A stretch of 11,524 nucleotides of DNA from Alcaligenaceae bacterium (GTDB lineage: Bacteria > Pseudomonadota > Gammaproteobacteria > Burkholderiales > Burkholderiaceae_B). The notes under the pieces were generated by a model. It saw nothing but the letters and a program-made list of their open reading frames with translations. It had not been told where the DNA came from and ran no database searches. The stretch spans positions 1-11,524 of the forward strand of contig JAJUJN010000031.1 of assembly GCA_029265335.1 (NCBI GenBank), written 5' to 3'. Shown piece after piece: positions 6,628 through 11,524 of this stretch. Numbering within the stretch: position 1 is the first letter of the stretch; each line of letters starts with the position of its first letter. A program made the translations under genes and the position numbers.

Positions 6628-7746
6628 TTAATTCTCACGCAGTAGGGTGCCGCCTTCGCACATGAGGCAGGCAGCAACGATTTCGTCATCACGCCGGATT
6701 TCCAGCGCACCTTCTTGGGTGGTGATCAACTTCATGAAGTCGAGCAAGTTGCGCGCGTAGAGCGCCGACGCGTCGCTCGCCAGCATGGCCGGCAGGTTGC
6801 TGGGCGCCACGATCGTCACTTCGTTGTGCTTGACCACCTCGTCGGCTTTCGACAGCGGGCAATTGCCGCCGCGCTCGATGGCCAGGTCGACCAGAACCGA
6901 ACCTGGCCGCATCCCTTCCACGGTTTCTTGCGACACCAGAACGGGGGCGGGTCGGCCCGGAATCAGTGCGGTGGTAATCACAATGTCGGCCTGGCGGCAG
7001 CGCTCGGCCACTTTTTGGGCCTGGCGCTGCATCCAGCTCTCGGGCATGGGGCGGGCATAGCCACCAACGCCTTCGGCAATCTCGCGCTCTTCGTCGGTTT
7101 CGAACGGCACGTCGATGAATTTGGCGCCCAGCGATTCCACCTGCTCGCGGGCTGCGGGGCGTACGTCGGACGCTTCCACCACGGCACCCAAGCGTTTTGC
7201 GGTGGCAATGGCCTGCAAGCCTGCCACCCCCGCTCCCAACACCACCACCCGAGCCGCTTTCACCGTGCCGGCAGCGGTCATGAGCATCGGTATGAAACGA
7301 CCGTAATACTGCGCGGCCAACAAGATCGACTTGTAGCCGGCGATATTGGCCTGCGACGACAACACGTCGAGGCTCTGCGCGCGTGTGATTCGAGGCGCGG
7401 CTTCGAGTGCAAACGCCGTAAGGCCGCTGCTGGCCAAGCGCTGCAAGCCCTCGAGATCGAATGGGTCGAGCATGCCCACCAGAACCGTATCGGGCGTCAT
7501 CAGCGCCAACTCTTCTGGAGTGGGGCTGCGCACCTTGAGAACCACTTGCGCGCCGAACACGGCGGTGCGGTCTGCCAGGGTTGCACCCGCGGCAGAATAA
7601 GCATCGTCGGTATAGCTGGCGTGAGTTCCGGCACTACGTTCCACGAGAACTTCGTGGCCGCCAGCCACATACTTTTTGATCGTTTCAGGCGTTGCCGCTA
7701 CGCGTGTCTCGCCCGCCCGTGTTTCCAGCGGGATCCCTATGCGCAT
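6628..7746 (-). CDS. pntAa: NAD(P) transhydrogenase subunit alpha part 1 (soluble NAD(H)-binding)
   Basis: Soluble domain I of the proton-translocating transhydrogenase, 372 residues, related to alanine dehydrogenase. It binds NAD(H) at the cytoplasmic face. The RQD loop is present: R119, Q124, D127 and S130 in [15 protein letters not shown], equivalent to R127/Q132/D135/S138 of the R. rubrum protein. The nucleotide-binding GAGVAG is at 171-176, followed by [17 protein letters not shown] (194-210). [12 protein letters not shown] (257-268) and [13 protein letters not shown] (286-298) are typical. The N-terminus [20 protein letters not shown] matches the family exactly. GGGGAGG (7752-7758) sits 5 nt before the ATG and supports the start. 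First gene of the operon pntAa-pntAb-pntB; its promoter must lie in 7747-7840. Confidence 0.97.
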   Translation of the reverse strand: MRIGIPLETRAGETRVAATPETIKKYVAGGHEVLVERSAGTHASYTDDAYSAAGATLADRTAVFGAQVVLKVRSPTPEELALMTPDTVLVGMLDPFDLEGLQRLASSGLTAFALEAAPRITRAQSLDVLSSQANIAGYKSILLAAQYYGRFIPMLMTAAGTVKAARVVVLGAGVAGLQAIATAKRLGAVVEASDVRPAAREQVESLGAKFIDVPFETDEEREIAEGVGGYARPMPESWMQRQAQKVAERCRQADIVITTALIPGRPAPVLVSQETVEGMRPGSVLVDLAIERGGNCPLSKADEVVKHNEVTIVAPSNLPAMLASDASALYARNLLDFMKLITTQEGALEIRRDDEIVAACLMCEGGTLLREN

Positions 7747-7794
7747 ATAATCCTCCCCTCCGGTGGCTGTCTTGAGCCCCGTTTTTTATGTGAA

Positions 7795-7808
7795 TGTAAA
7801 AGCTTACA
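7795..7808. promoter_or_regulatory. Small dyad upstream of the pnt operon
   Basis: TGTAA-AAGC-TTACA is a perfect 5-bp inverted repeat 49 bp upstream of the pntAa start, within the 84 bp between the tRNA-Pro terminator and pntAa. It could be an operator or part of the pnt promoter; I cannot assign a -35/-10 pair with confidence. Confidence 0.3.
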
Positions 7809-7830
7809 CGGGTAAGGGAGGGTTGGGCGC

Positions 7831-7874
7831 CTGAAAATAGAAAAGGGCTAGCGGCACTTGGCTGCTAACCCTTT
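7831..7874 (-). terminator. Intrinsic terminator of tRNA-Pro
   Basis: On the minus strand, starting 8 nt after the tRNA 3' end, AAAGGGTTAGC (7874-7864) pairs with GCTAGCCCTTT (7852-7842) over 11 positions with one T-G wobble and an 11-nt loop. The RNA then continues with a U-rich tail (TTCTATTTTC). This is a well-formed Rho-independent terminator and insulates the pnt operon from tRNA-Pro transcription. Confidence 0.85.
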
Positions 7875-7882
7875 GATGTGAT

Positions 7883-7959
7883 TGGTCGGGGCGGCGGGAT
7901 TCGAACTCGCGACCCTCTGCTCCCAAAGCAGATGCGCTACCAGGCTGCGCTACGCCCCG
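7883..7959 (-). tRNA. tRNA-Pro(TGG)
   Basis: 77-nt cloverleaf with encoded CCA. The acceptor starts CGGGGCG and pairs with the 3' CGCCCCG before ACCA. The anticodon stem is TCTGC/GCAGA around the loop TTTGGGA, giving anticodon TGG. The T-loop is TTCGAAT with stem GCGAG/CCCGC-side pairing, and the D-arm is GCGCAGCCTGGTAGCGC. Reads proline codons, CCN by wobble with a modified U34. Confidence 0.97.
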
Positions 7960-7969
7960 ATGGGAACGC

Positions 7970-7997
7970 ATTGTAACGCACTTGCCATGGTGGTGAA
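7970..7997 (-). promoter_or_regulatory. Sigma70 promoter of tRNA-Pro
   Basis: On the minus strand, TACAAT (7975-7970, five of six matches to the -10 consensus) lies 10 nt upstream of the tRNA 5' end, preceded after 16 bp by TTCACC (7997-7992, four of six matches to -35). This predicts a leader of only a few nucleotides. Confidence 0.6.
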
Positions 7998-8054
7998 TTC
8001 CCACGTGATTGTCAGCATGGTCTGACATACAGGTAGCGGCGCCAACTTGCTAAG

Positions 8055-8753
8055 ATGCAGGTACAAAGTCAAAGTGTGAAAAGGTTGGTTGCCGTGGATT
8101 CGTCCGTTCGAGGTACATTCGCCGTCGCGGTTTCTCAATCCAGATTGAGAAAGCTCCGTTGGGGCTGGAGTGTGCTTTTTTTGGCAAGCGCGATGCTGGC
8201 CATGGCGCCAGCGCTGAGCGCTCCCCCTCCTCACGCGCAAGGGAAAGGTCCACCGCCACATGCTCAAGGCAAGGGGGCGTTTTCTCACGGGCACGGGAAG
8301 GGGTCGGCGCATCATAGGGGTCACCATTCCCACCCAAGCGCTGAGCGCCATCGCTCTGACCGGGATGCCGAATATCACCGATCACACCGGGATGCCCAGT
8401 ATCACCATCGGCATAGACACTCGTCCTGGTATGCCGAGCGCCGGATGCGCAACCCCAGCGGCGATGCGCTGGTGGATTTGTTGCTGGCAGGTATCACGCG
8501 TGCAGAGGCGCGTCGCTGGGCCCGGGAGTCTGGCCTGGTCAATATGCGGGCTCTGCCACCAGGCATCCAGAAGAATCTGGCGCGCGGCAAGCCCTTGCCT
8601 CCGGGCATCGCCAAGCAAACGCTTCCTCGGGGAATGCTGGCGCACTTGCCGCACTACGCGGGATACGACTGGATACGAGCAGGCTCCGACTTGCTCTTGG
8701 TGGTTACGGCAACGCAGGTGATCGCTGATGTGATCAGCGATGTCTTTCGCTAA
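8055..8753 (+). CDS. Exported His-rich CigR-like (RcnB-related) protein with 9-residue repeats
   Basis: Predicted envelope or periplasmic protein, up to 232 residues. A hydrophobic signal segment (about 37-56, ending PALSA before PPPHAQ) follows a long basic n-region, so the true start may be an internal GTG (for example at 8076) and not the ATG at 8055, which has no good ribosome site. Residues 57-83 are three 9-residue units (PPPHAQGKG twice, then AFSHGHGKG). Residues 99-125 are three further 9-residue units (HRSDRDAEY, HRSHRDAQY, HHRHRHSSW). There are 16 His between 60 and 122, suggesting metal binding. The C-terminus, LPPGIQKNLARGKPLPPGIA (167-186), then PRGMLAHLP, a short Tyr/Trp stretch, LLLVVTATQVIADVISDVF, is the conserved end of proteins annotated as anti-virulence regulator CigR family. 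The four-Cys gene starts 13 nt after its stop, so they are an operon. The role is unproven. Confidence 0.8.
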   Translation: MQVQSQSVKRLVAVDSSVRGTFAVAVSQSRLRKLRWGWSVLFLASAMLAMAPALSAPPPHAQGKGPPPHAQGKGAFSHGHGKGSAHHRGHHSHPSAERHRSDRDAEYHRSHRDAQYHHRHRHSSWYAERRMRNPSGDALVDLLLAGITRAEARRWARESGLVNMRALPPGIQKNLARGKPLPPGIAKQTLPRGMLAHLPHYAGYDWIRAGSDLLLVVTATQVIADVISDVFR

Positions 8754-8766
8754 CAGGAGAAACACG

Positions 8767-9303
8767 ATGTTTACACCCCACAACAGTGCTGAGAATCAAG
8801 CTTTATCGAACGGCGTCGTTGGCAAATGGCGCATGGGCGCAGCGGCAGTAGCGTCTGTCGTGGCGATGGGTCTGCCGGGTCTGGCAGCGGCGCAAACACC
8901 CACCGAGCGCTACCATGCCGAGCGTGCGGAATGCCAGCGCATCAGCAACGCCGAGAGCCGTCAGGCGTGTCTGCGGGAAGCAGGTGCGGCTTTGCAAGCC
9001 AGCCGCAACAACCAACTCACTACGCCATCGGCGGCCGAAAAGCAGGCCAACGCCCTGCAGCGCTGCGATCGTCTGCCCGAGGAGCGCCGCGCACTGTGTC
9101 TGGCCCTGCACAAATCCGACGAAACCCGGGTGAGGGGTAGTGTGGAAGGCGGCGGCGTGTTCCGCGAATTGCGCATCGTCGAGAAGGGTGAGCCTATCCC
9201 CGTTTCCGAATATGAGCGCATGAGGGCGCGCGAGCAGATGGGCACCACACCCAGTCCTTCGGCCCCGGGCCAAACCACGCCCGGTCAGCCCGTCACCCGC
9301 TGA
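8767..9303 (+). CDS. Exported four-cysteine protein, function unknown
   Basis: Predicted periplasmic protein of 178 residues from the ATG at 8767; AGGAGA (8755-8760) precedes it by 6 nt, favouring this start over an in-frame ATG at 8740 inside the upstream gene. A signal peptide with a long n-region ends at GLAAAQ (38-43). The mature part has two similar charged helical segments with paired cysteines: C56 and C68 (ECQRISNAESRQACLREAG) and C100 and C111 (RCDRLPEERRALC), each pair 11-12 apart, as if forming two helix-hairpin disulfides. The C-terminal 20 residues are Pro/Thr/Ser-rich and probably disordered. It follows the CigR-like gene by 13 nt, so they are likely co-transcribed. I recognise the fold only as a short hypothetical exported protein typical of Burkholderiales; no reaction can be assigned. 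Confidence 0.83.
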   Translation: MFTPHNSAENQALSNGVVGKWRMGAAAVASVVAMGLPGLAAAQTPTERYHAERAECQRISNAESRQACLREAGAALQASRNNQLTTPSAAEKQANALQRCDRLPEERRALCLALHKSDETRVRGSVEGGGVFRELRIVEKGEPIPVSEYERMRAREQMGTTPSPSAPGQTTPGQPVTR

Positions 9304-9334
9304 GTCCAAGGGTTTTGGTAAACTGCGAGCGCTT

Positions 9335-9361
9335 CGTTGCGTGGGCCGAGCCCATGCAACG
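9335..9361 (+). other. Long hairpin in the leader of tRNA-Arg
   Basis: CGTTGCGTGGGC (9335-9346), loop CGA, GCCCATGCAACG (9350-9361): 12 paired positions, one a G-T wobble. It ends 3 nt before the tRNA 5' end. No U-run follows, so it is more likely a processing or leader structure, or a 3' end for the upstream mRNA, than an intrinsic terminator. A weak -10-like TAAACT (9319-9324) lies just upstream. Confidence 0.55.
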
Positions 9362-9364
9362 ATT

Positions 9365-9441
9365 CCGCCCTTAGCTCAGCTGGATAGAGCACTCGCCTTC
9401 TAAGCGAGCGGTCACACGTTCGAATCGTGTAGGGCGGGCCA
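9365..9441 (+). tRNA. tRNA-Arg(TCT)
   Basis: 77-nt cloverleaf with encoded CCA. Acceptor CCGCCCT pairs with AGGGCGG, then discriminator G and CCA. The anticodon stem CTCGC/GCGAG encloses the loop CTTCTAA, anticodon TCT. The T-arm is ACACG-TTCGAAT-CGTGT. Reads AGA and probably AGG. It lies 61 nt before tRNA-His on the same strand; E. coli also has an Arg-His tRNA pair, though with a different Arg anticodon. Confidence 0.97.
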
Positions 9442-9458
9442 GCCGTTTGCACGGATTG

Positions 9459-9467
9459 TGCTATGAT
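9459..9467 (+). promoter_or_regulatory. Extended -10 promoter of tRNA-His
   Basis: TGCTATGAT is an extended -10 (TGn plus TATGAT, five of six matches). No good -35 is spaced correctly, as expected for an extended -10 element. It would start transcription near 9474, about 28 nt before tRNA-His. Read-through from tRNA-Arg is also possible. Confidence 0.4.
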
Positions 9468-9501
9468 GCTGGTCTCTGCCGCCCGCTCGGGTGTGCACTA
9501 C

Positions 9502-9578
9502 GGTGGCTGTAGCTCAGTTGGTAGAGTCCCGGATTGTGATTCCGGTTGTCGTGGGTTCGAGTCCCATCAGCCACCCCA
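9502..9578 (+). tRNA. tRNA-His(GTG)
   Basis: Acceptor GTGGCTG (9503-9509) pairs with CAGCCAC (9568-9574). The preceding G (9502) faces C73, giving the G-1:C73 pair that marks tRNA-His. The anticodon stem CCGGA/TCCGG encloses TTGTGAT, anticodon GTG. The T-loop is TTCGAGT, and CCA is encoded (9576-9578). The 124 bp after it (9579-9702) are pyrimidine-rich at first and hold no gene or clear terminator. Confidence 0.97.
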
Positions 9579-9702
9579 CATTTCTTCTTTAGTTCTCTTG
9601 CCCGCTCCTGCTCAGGGAGGTTCCGCGGCGCATTCCCACCCCACGTCCAGTCTCCTTTGGTCCAGGCTCGCTTGCCACCGTCGTCAGGCAGCGCGGTCGG
9701 TG

Positions 9703-10281
9703 TCAGGGTTTCACCATGCGTTTGAACGCATACAGCACGGTGTATCCGCCGATGGTGAGGTAGATCTCGATGGCGTGTCCGGGGGGCGGGGTCGTGAATT
9801 GCAATTGCACGCCGTTCCAGCCCATGTTTGGCGGGTTGCCGGAGGTGACTACCGCATCACCCGTACTGGTGAGCGTATAAGGTTGCTCATTCCATGCGTC
9901 CGCCGGAATGCCCGAGGGGCGGGGGAACCAGTTGGTGTACACCGTGCCCCAGTAATAGGGAATGTTGTAGGTAAACACAAAATCGGCATCGTATTGGTTG
10001 CCGTCGTCGTCATCGCCCGAGCCGGGCCCGCTACCAGGGTCGCTACCGGTGCCGGGCCAAGGGTCGGCAGAGCTTACCTGCTCGCTGGCACGATCCCAGA
10101 ATTGCGGAAAACTGTCGGTATAGTGCGCCACCCCCAGCCCCACGGCGCCCACAATCAAGAGAATCACCAGCACGTATTCAATGGCCGTGATGCCGCGTAT
10201 GCCGGCGGCGACTCGCCTCGCCGAGGAGGCCTGGATCGCGATGCTATGCTGGCGCTTCCCGTCACTGGTATGTGAGCTCAT
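9703..10281 (-). CDS. Orphan Flp-type prepilin with large C-terminal domain
   Basis: Protein of 192 residues. At 30-36 it has the Flp prepilin motif G-ITAI-E-Y: a prepilin peptidase would cut after G30, leaving I31 as first residue, with E35 and Y36 at positions 5 and 6 of the mature protein, then the hydrophobic helix VLVILLIVGAVGLGVA (37-52). True Flp pilins are 50-80 residues; here a Gly/Ser/Pro/Asp linker (about 77-93, with DDDD) leads to a roughly 100-residue aromatic-rich, probably beta-structured domain (99-192). That makes it a pseudopilin or minor, possibly adhesive, pilin; TadE/F-like roles are possible. I start at the ATG at 10281 because AAGGAT lies just upstream and it gives a 30-residue basic leader; the frame stays open further but over the neighbour's coding strand. 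No tad/pil assembly genes are near, so secretion and processing must come from elsewhere. Confidence 0.75.
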   Translation of the reverse strand: MSSHTSDGKRQHSIAIQASSARRVAAGIRGITAIEYVLVILLIVGAVGLGVAHYTDSFPQFWDRASEQVSSADPWPGTGSDPGSGPGSGDDDDGNQYDADFVFTYNIPYYWGTVYTNWFPRPSGIPADAWNEQPYTLTSTGDAVVTSGNPPNMGWNGVQLQFTTPPPGHAIEIYLTIGGYTVLYAFKRMVKP

Positions 10282-11413
10282 GGAATCCTTTTTACTGACC
10301 CTCAACGCGGCGCTGGCCAACGCTGGTGCCGACGCCGCAGGAGTGTCGGGCAGCGACATATTCTGGCTGATCACGTATGTGTTGCTGGCGCTTCTGTTCT
10401 CGTTTCTGTGTTCCATTTCCGAGTCGGTACTGCTGAGCCTCACACCCTCATACATTGCGGGTATGCGAGAACATCGGCCGGAGCGCGGCGCCCAACTCAA
10501 ACGCCTGAAAGAAGACAACATCGATCAGGCCTTGGCGGCGATTCTTACGGTTAACACCATAGCGCATACTTTGGGCGCCATCGGGGCCGGCGCCAAAGCC
10601 ACCGTGGTATTCGGCGATGCCTGGTTCGGCGTGTTTTCGGCTGTGATGACTCTTCTCATCCTGTTCTTATCCGAAATCGTGCCCAAAACCCTCGGCACAC
10701 GGTATTGGCGGGAGCTCTCGGGTTTTACGGCATGGTACGTGAAATGGCTGATACGACTCATGTACCCCCTGATCGTGGTGTCCGAAAAAGTCACGAAATG
10801 GCTTACCGGTAACCGCAAAGAGGCCGAGTTCAGCCGGGCAGAGTTCGTGGCTCTGGCAGATGTCGGTCAGGAACTCGGTCATCTCGACGATCGCGAGTCG
10901 AAGATTATCCGCAATCTGTTGCTGTTTCGCGAGGTGAATACCGAGTCGATCATGACGCCGCGAGTGGTGATTGCAGCCCTCCAGCAAGATCTTACCGTGG
11001 CGGAAGCACTGGAAACGCGAGGCAAAGCCACATTCTCGCGCATGCCCATCTTCGAAGAAGATCTCGACACCATCACCGGATTCGTGCTGCTCGAAGATCT
11101 ATTGGTGGCGCGCAACGAAGGCAAGGGCGACCACCCGGTTCGCGAATGGCGTCGCGAGATCCTCGCCGTGCCCTTCACCATGAAGCTATCTCGTCTGCTC
11201 GAAACTCTGCTCACCGAGAGGCAACATATTGCCTTGGTGGTGGGTGAGTATGGCGACACGAAAGGTTTGGTGTCGCTGGAAGACGTCGTGGAAACGCTCC
11301 TGGGCATCGAAATTCTCGACGAAGGTGATCGCGTGGCCGATATGCAGGAGCTGGCGCGGCAAATGTGGCGCCGCCGTGCCCGTCGCCTCGGTATCGAGCT
11401 CGACGACGATTGA
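10280..11413 (+). CDS. CNNM/CBS-domain membrane protein (CorC/HlyC-like transporter, short form)
   Basis: Inner-membrane protein of 377 residues. The N-terminal CNNM (DUF21) domain has helices at about 26-52, 84-106, 115-138 and 148-172, with SISESVLLSL (45-54), VNTIAHTLGAIGAGA (91-105) and EIVPKTLGTRYWREL (132-146), matching the ion-binding and Pro-kink motifs of the family. A CBS pair follows: MTPRVVIAALQQDLTVAEAL (225-244), SRMPIFEEDLDTITGFVLLEDLL (253-275) and VVGEYGDTKGLVSLEDVVETLLGIEILDE (320-348). These proteins export or exchange Mg2+/Co2+ or related cations, with nucleotide sensing at the CBS pair. The C-terminal CorC_HlyC domain is absent; the protein ends in a basic-acidic tail (RRRARRLGIELDDD). 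The ATG at 10280 gives the native N-terminus but its ribosome site (GTGAG) is weak, and it overlaps the prepilin ATG on the other strand. Confidence 0.9.
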   Translation: MESFLLTLNAALANAGADAAGVSGSDIFWLITYVLLALLFSFLCSISESVLLSLTPSYIAGMREHRPERGAQLKRLKEDNIDQALAAILTVNTIAHTLGAIGAGAKATVVFGDAWFGVFSAVMTLLILFLSEIVPKTLGTRYWRELSGFTAWYVKWLIRLMYPLIVVSEKVTKWLTGNRKEAEFSRAEFVALADVGQELGHLDDRESKIIRNLLLFREVNTESIMTPRVVIAALQQDLTVAEALETRGKATFSRMPIFEEDLDTITGFVLLEDLLVARNEGKGDHPVREWRREILAVPFTMKLSRLLETLLTERQHIALVVGEYGDTKGLVSLEDVVETLLGIEILDEGDRVADMQELARQMWRRRARRLGIELDDD

Positions 11414-11419
11414 CCGCGT

Positions 11420-11448
11420 GCCGTAGGTGAAAGATTGCTGCCTACGGC
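11420..11448. terminator. Hairpin between convergent genes
   Basis: GCCGTAGG (11420-11427) and CCTACGGC (11441-11448) are perfect 8-bp arms around a 13-nt loop. It begins 7 bp after the CNNM stop and ends on the stop codon of the opposite gene. No T-run is seen on either side, so a terminator role is likely from placement only. Confidence 0.5.
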
Positions 11449-11524
11449 TAGCCGAGGCTCTCGGGGGCCAGCGTTTGCATGGCCTGATAGTGGGTCAGAA
11501 ACACCTCGCCCGTGAGCTGTTGCA
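11448..11524 (-). CDS. 3' end of an unidentified convergent gene (partial)
   Basis: Reading the minus strand from the right edge, the frame in phase with CAA at 11522 runs 24 codons to a TAG at 11450-11448: QQLTGEVFLTHY, then QAMQTLAPESLG. Its third codon positions are strongly G/C and the composition is protein-like, whereas one alternative frame stops early. I do not recognise the family from this tail. It converges on the CNNM gene across a hairpin. Confidence 0.55.
   Translation of the reverse strand, partial: QQLTGEVFLTHYQAMQTLAPESLG

Noticed and set aside
6715..7815. Long plus-strand open frame (366 codons) opposite pntAa
   Set aside because: Antisense to a textbook transhydrogenase subunit; His/Arg/Gly-rich low-quality composition and no ribosome site.
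8349..8429. 27-bp tandem DNA repeats as a possible CRISPR or satellite array
   Set aside because: They are in frame, few in number, imperfect, and encode 9-residue protein repeats; there are no spacers.
9365..9578. tRNA-Arg/tRNA-His as an integration site for a mobile element
   Set aside because: No integrase, no direct repeat of a tRNA 3' end downstream, and flanking genes look chromosomal.
9463..10275. Plus-strand frame of 270 codons crossing tRNA-His
   Set aside because: It runs through a complete tRNA gene and is antisense to the prepilin gene.

Overview
The window looks like chromosomal DNA of a betaproteobacterium, most likely Burkholderiales and perhaps Alcaligenaceae (the Bordetella/Achromobacter/Pusillimonas group). 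This rests on the moderately high GC, the GC-rich third codon positions, the three-gene (split alpha) transhydrogenase operon, and a CigR-type secreted protein followed by a small four-cysteine periplasmic protein. The family-level placement is inference. I see no integrase, transposase, phage gene or CRISPR array, so this appears to be core or mildly variable chromosome, not an island.

Left part (1-3688): a LivK-type periplasmic substrate-binding protein (minus strand, cut by the left edge) diverges from a zinc-dependent aryl-alcohol-type dehydrogenase (plus). The dehydrogenase converges on a TetR-family repressor gene (minus) across a strong hairpin that overlaps the last codons of the repressor. 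The repressor diverges from a DoxX-like membrane protein gene. Their 81-bp shared control region holds two operator-like inverted repeats whose centres are 31 bp apart, which suggests that the repressor controls itself and the DoxX gene.

Middle part (3609-7746, all minus): a four-helix 'PhnA-like' membrane protein, whose 3' end overlaps the DoxX gene tail-to-tail by 80 bp, sits behind a 23-residue hydrophobic miniprotein. Upstream is the proton-translocating NAD(P) transhydrogenase operon, pntAa-pntAb-pntB, which makes NADPH from NADH at the expense of proton-motive force.

Right part (7831-11524): tRNA-Pro(TGG) on the minus strand with its own promoter and a clear intrinsic terminator; a plus-strand pair made of a His-rich, repeat-containing CigR-like exported protein and a four-cysteine exported protein; tRNA-Arg(TCT) with a long hairpin in its leader; tRNA-His(GTG). 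A minus-strand orphan Flp-type prepilin with an unusually large C-terminal domain follows. Its ATG overlaps, on the opposite strand, the ATG of a CNNM/CBS-domain membrane transporter. The window ends with the last 24 codons of an unidentified convergent gene behind a small hairpin.

No complete new multi-gene defence or mobile system is visible. The most unusual items are the orphan prepilin with its overlapping start codon, the selected 9-residue repeats of the CigR-like protein, and the two-site operator between the tetR and doxX genes.
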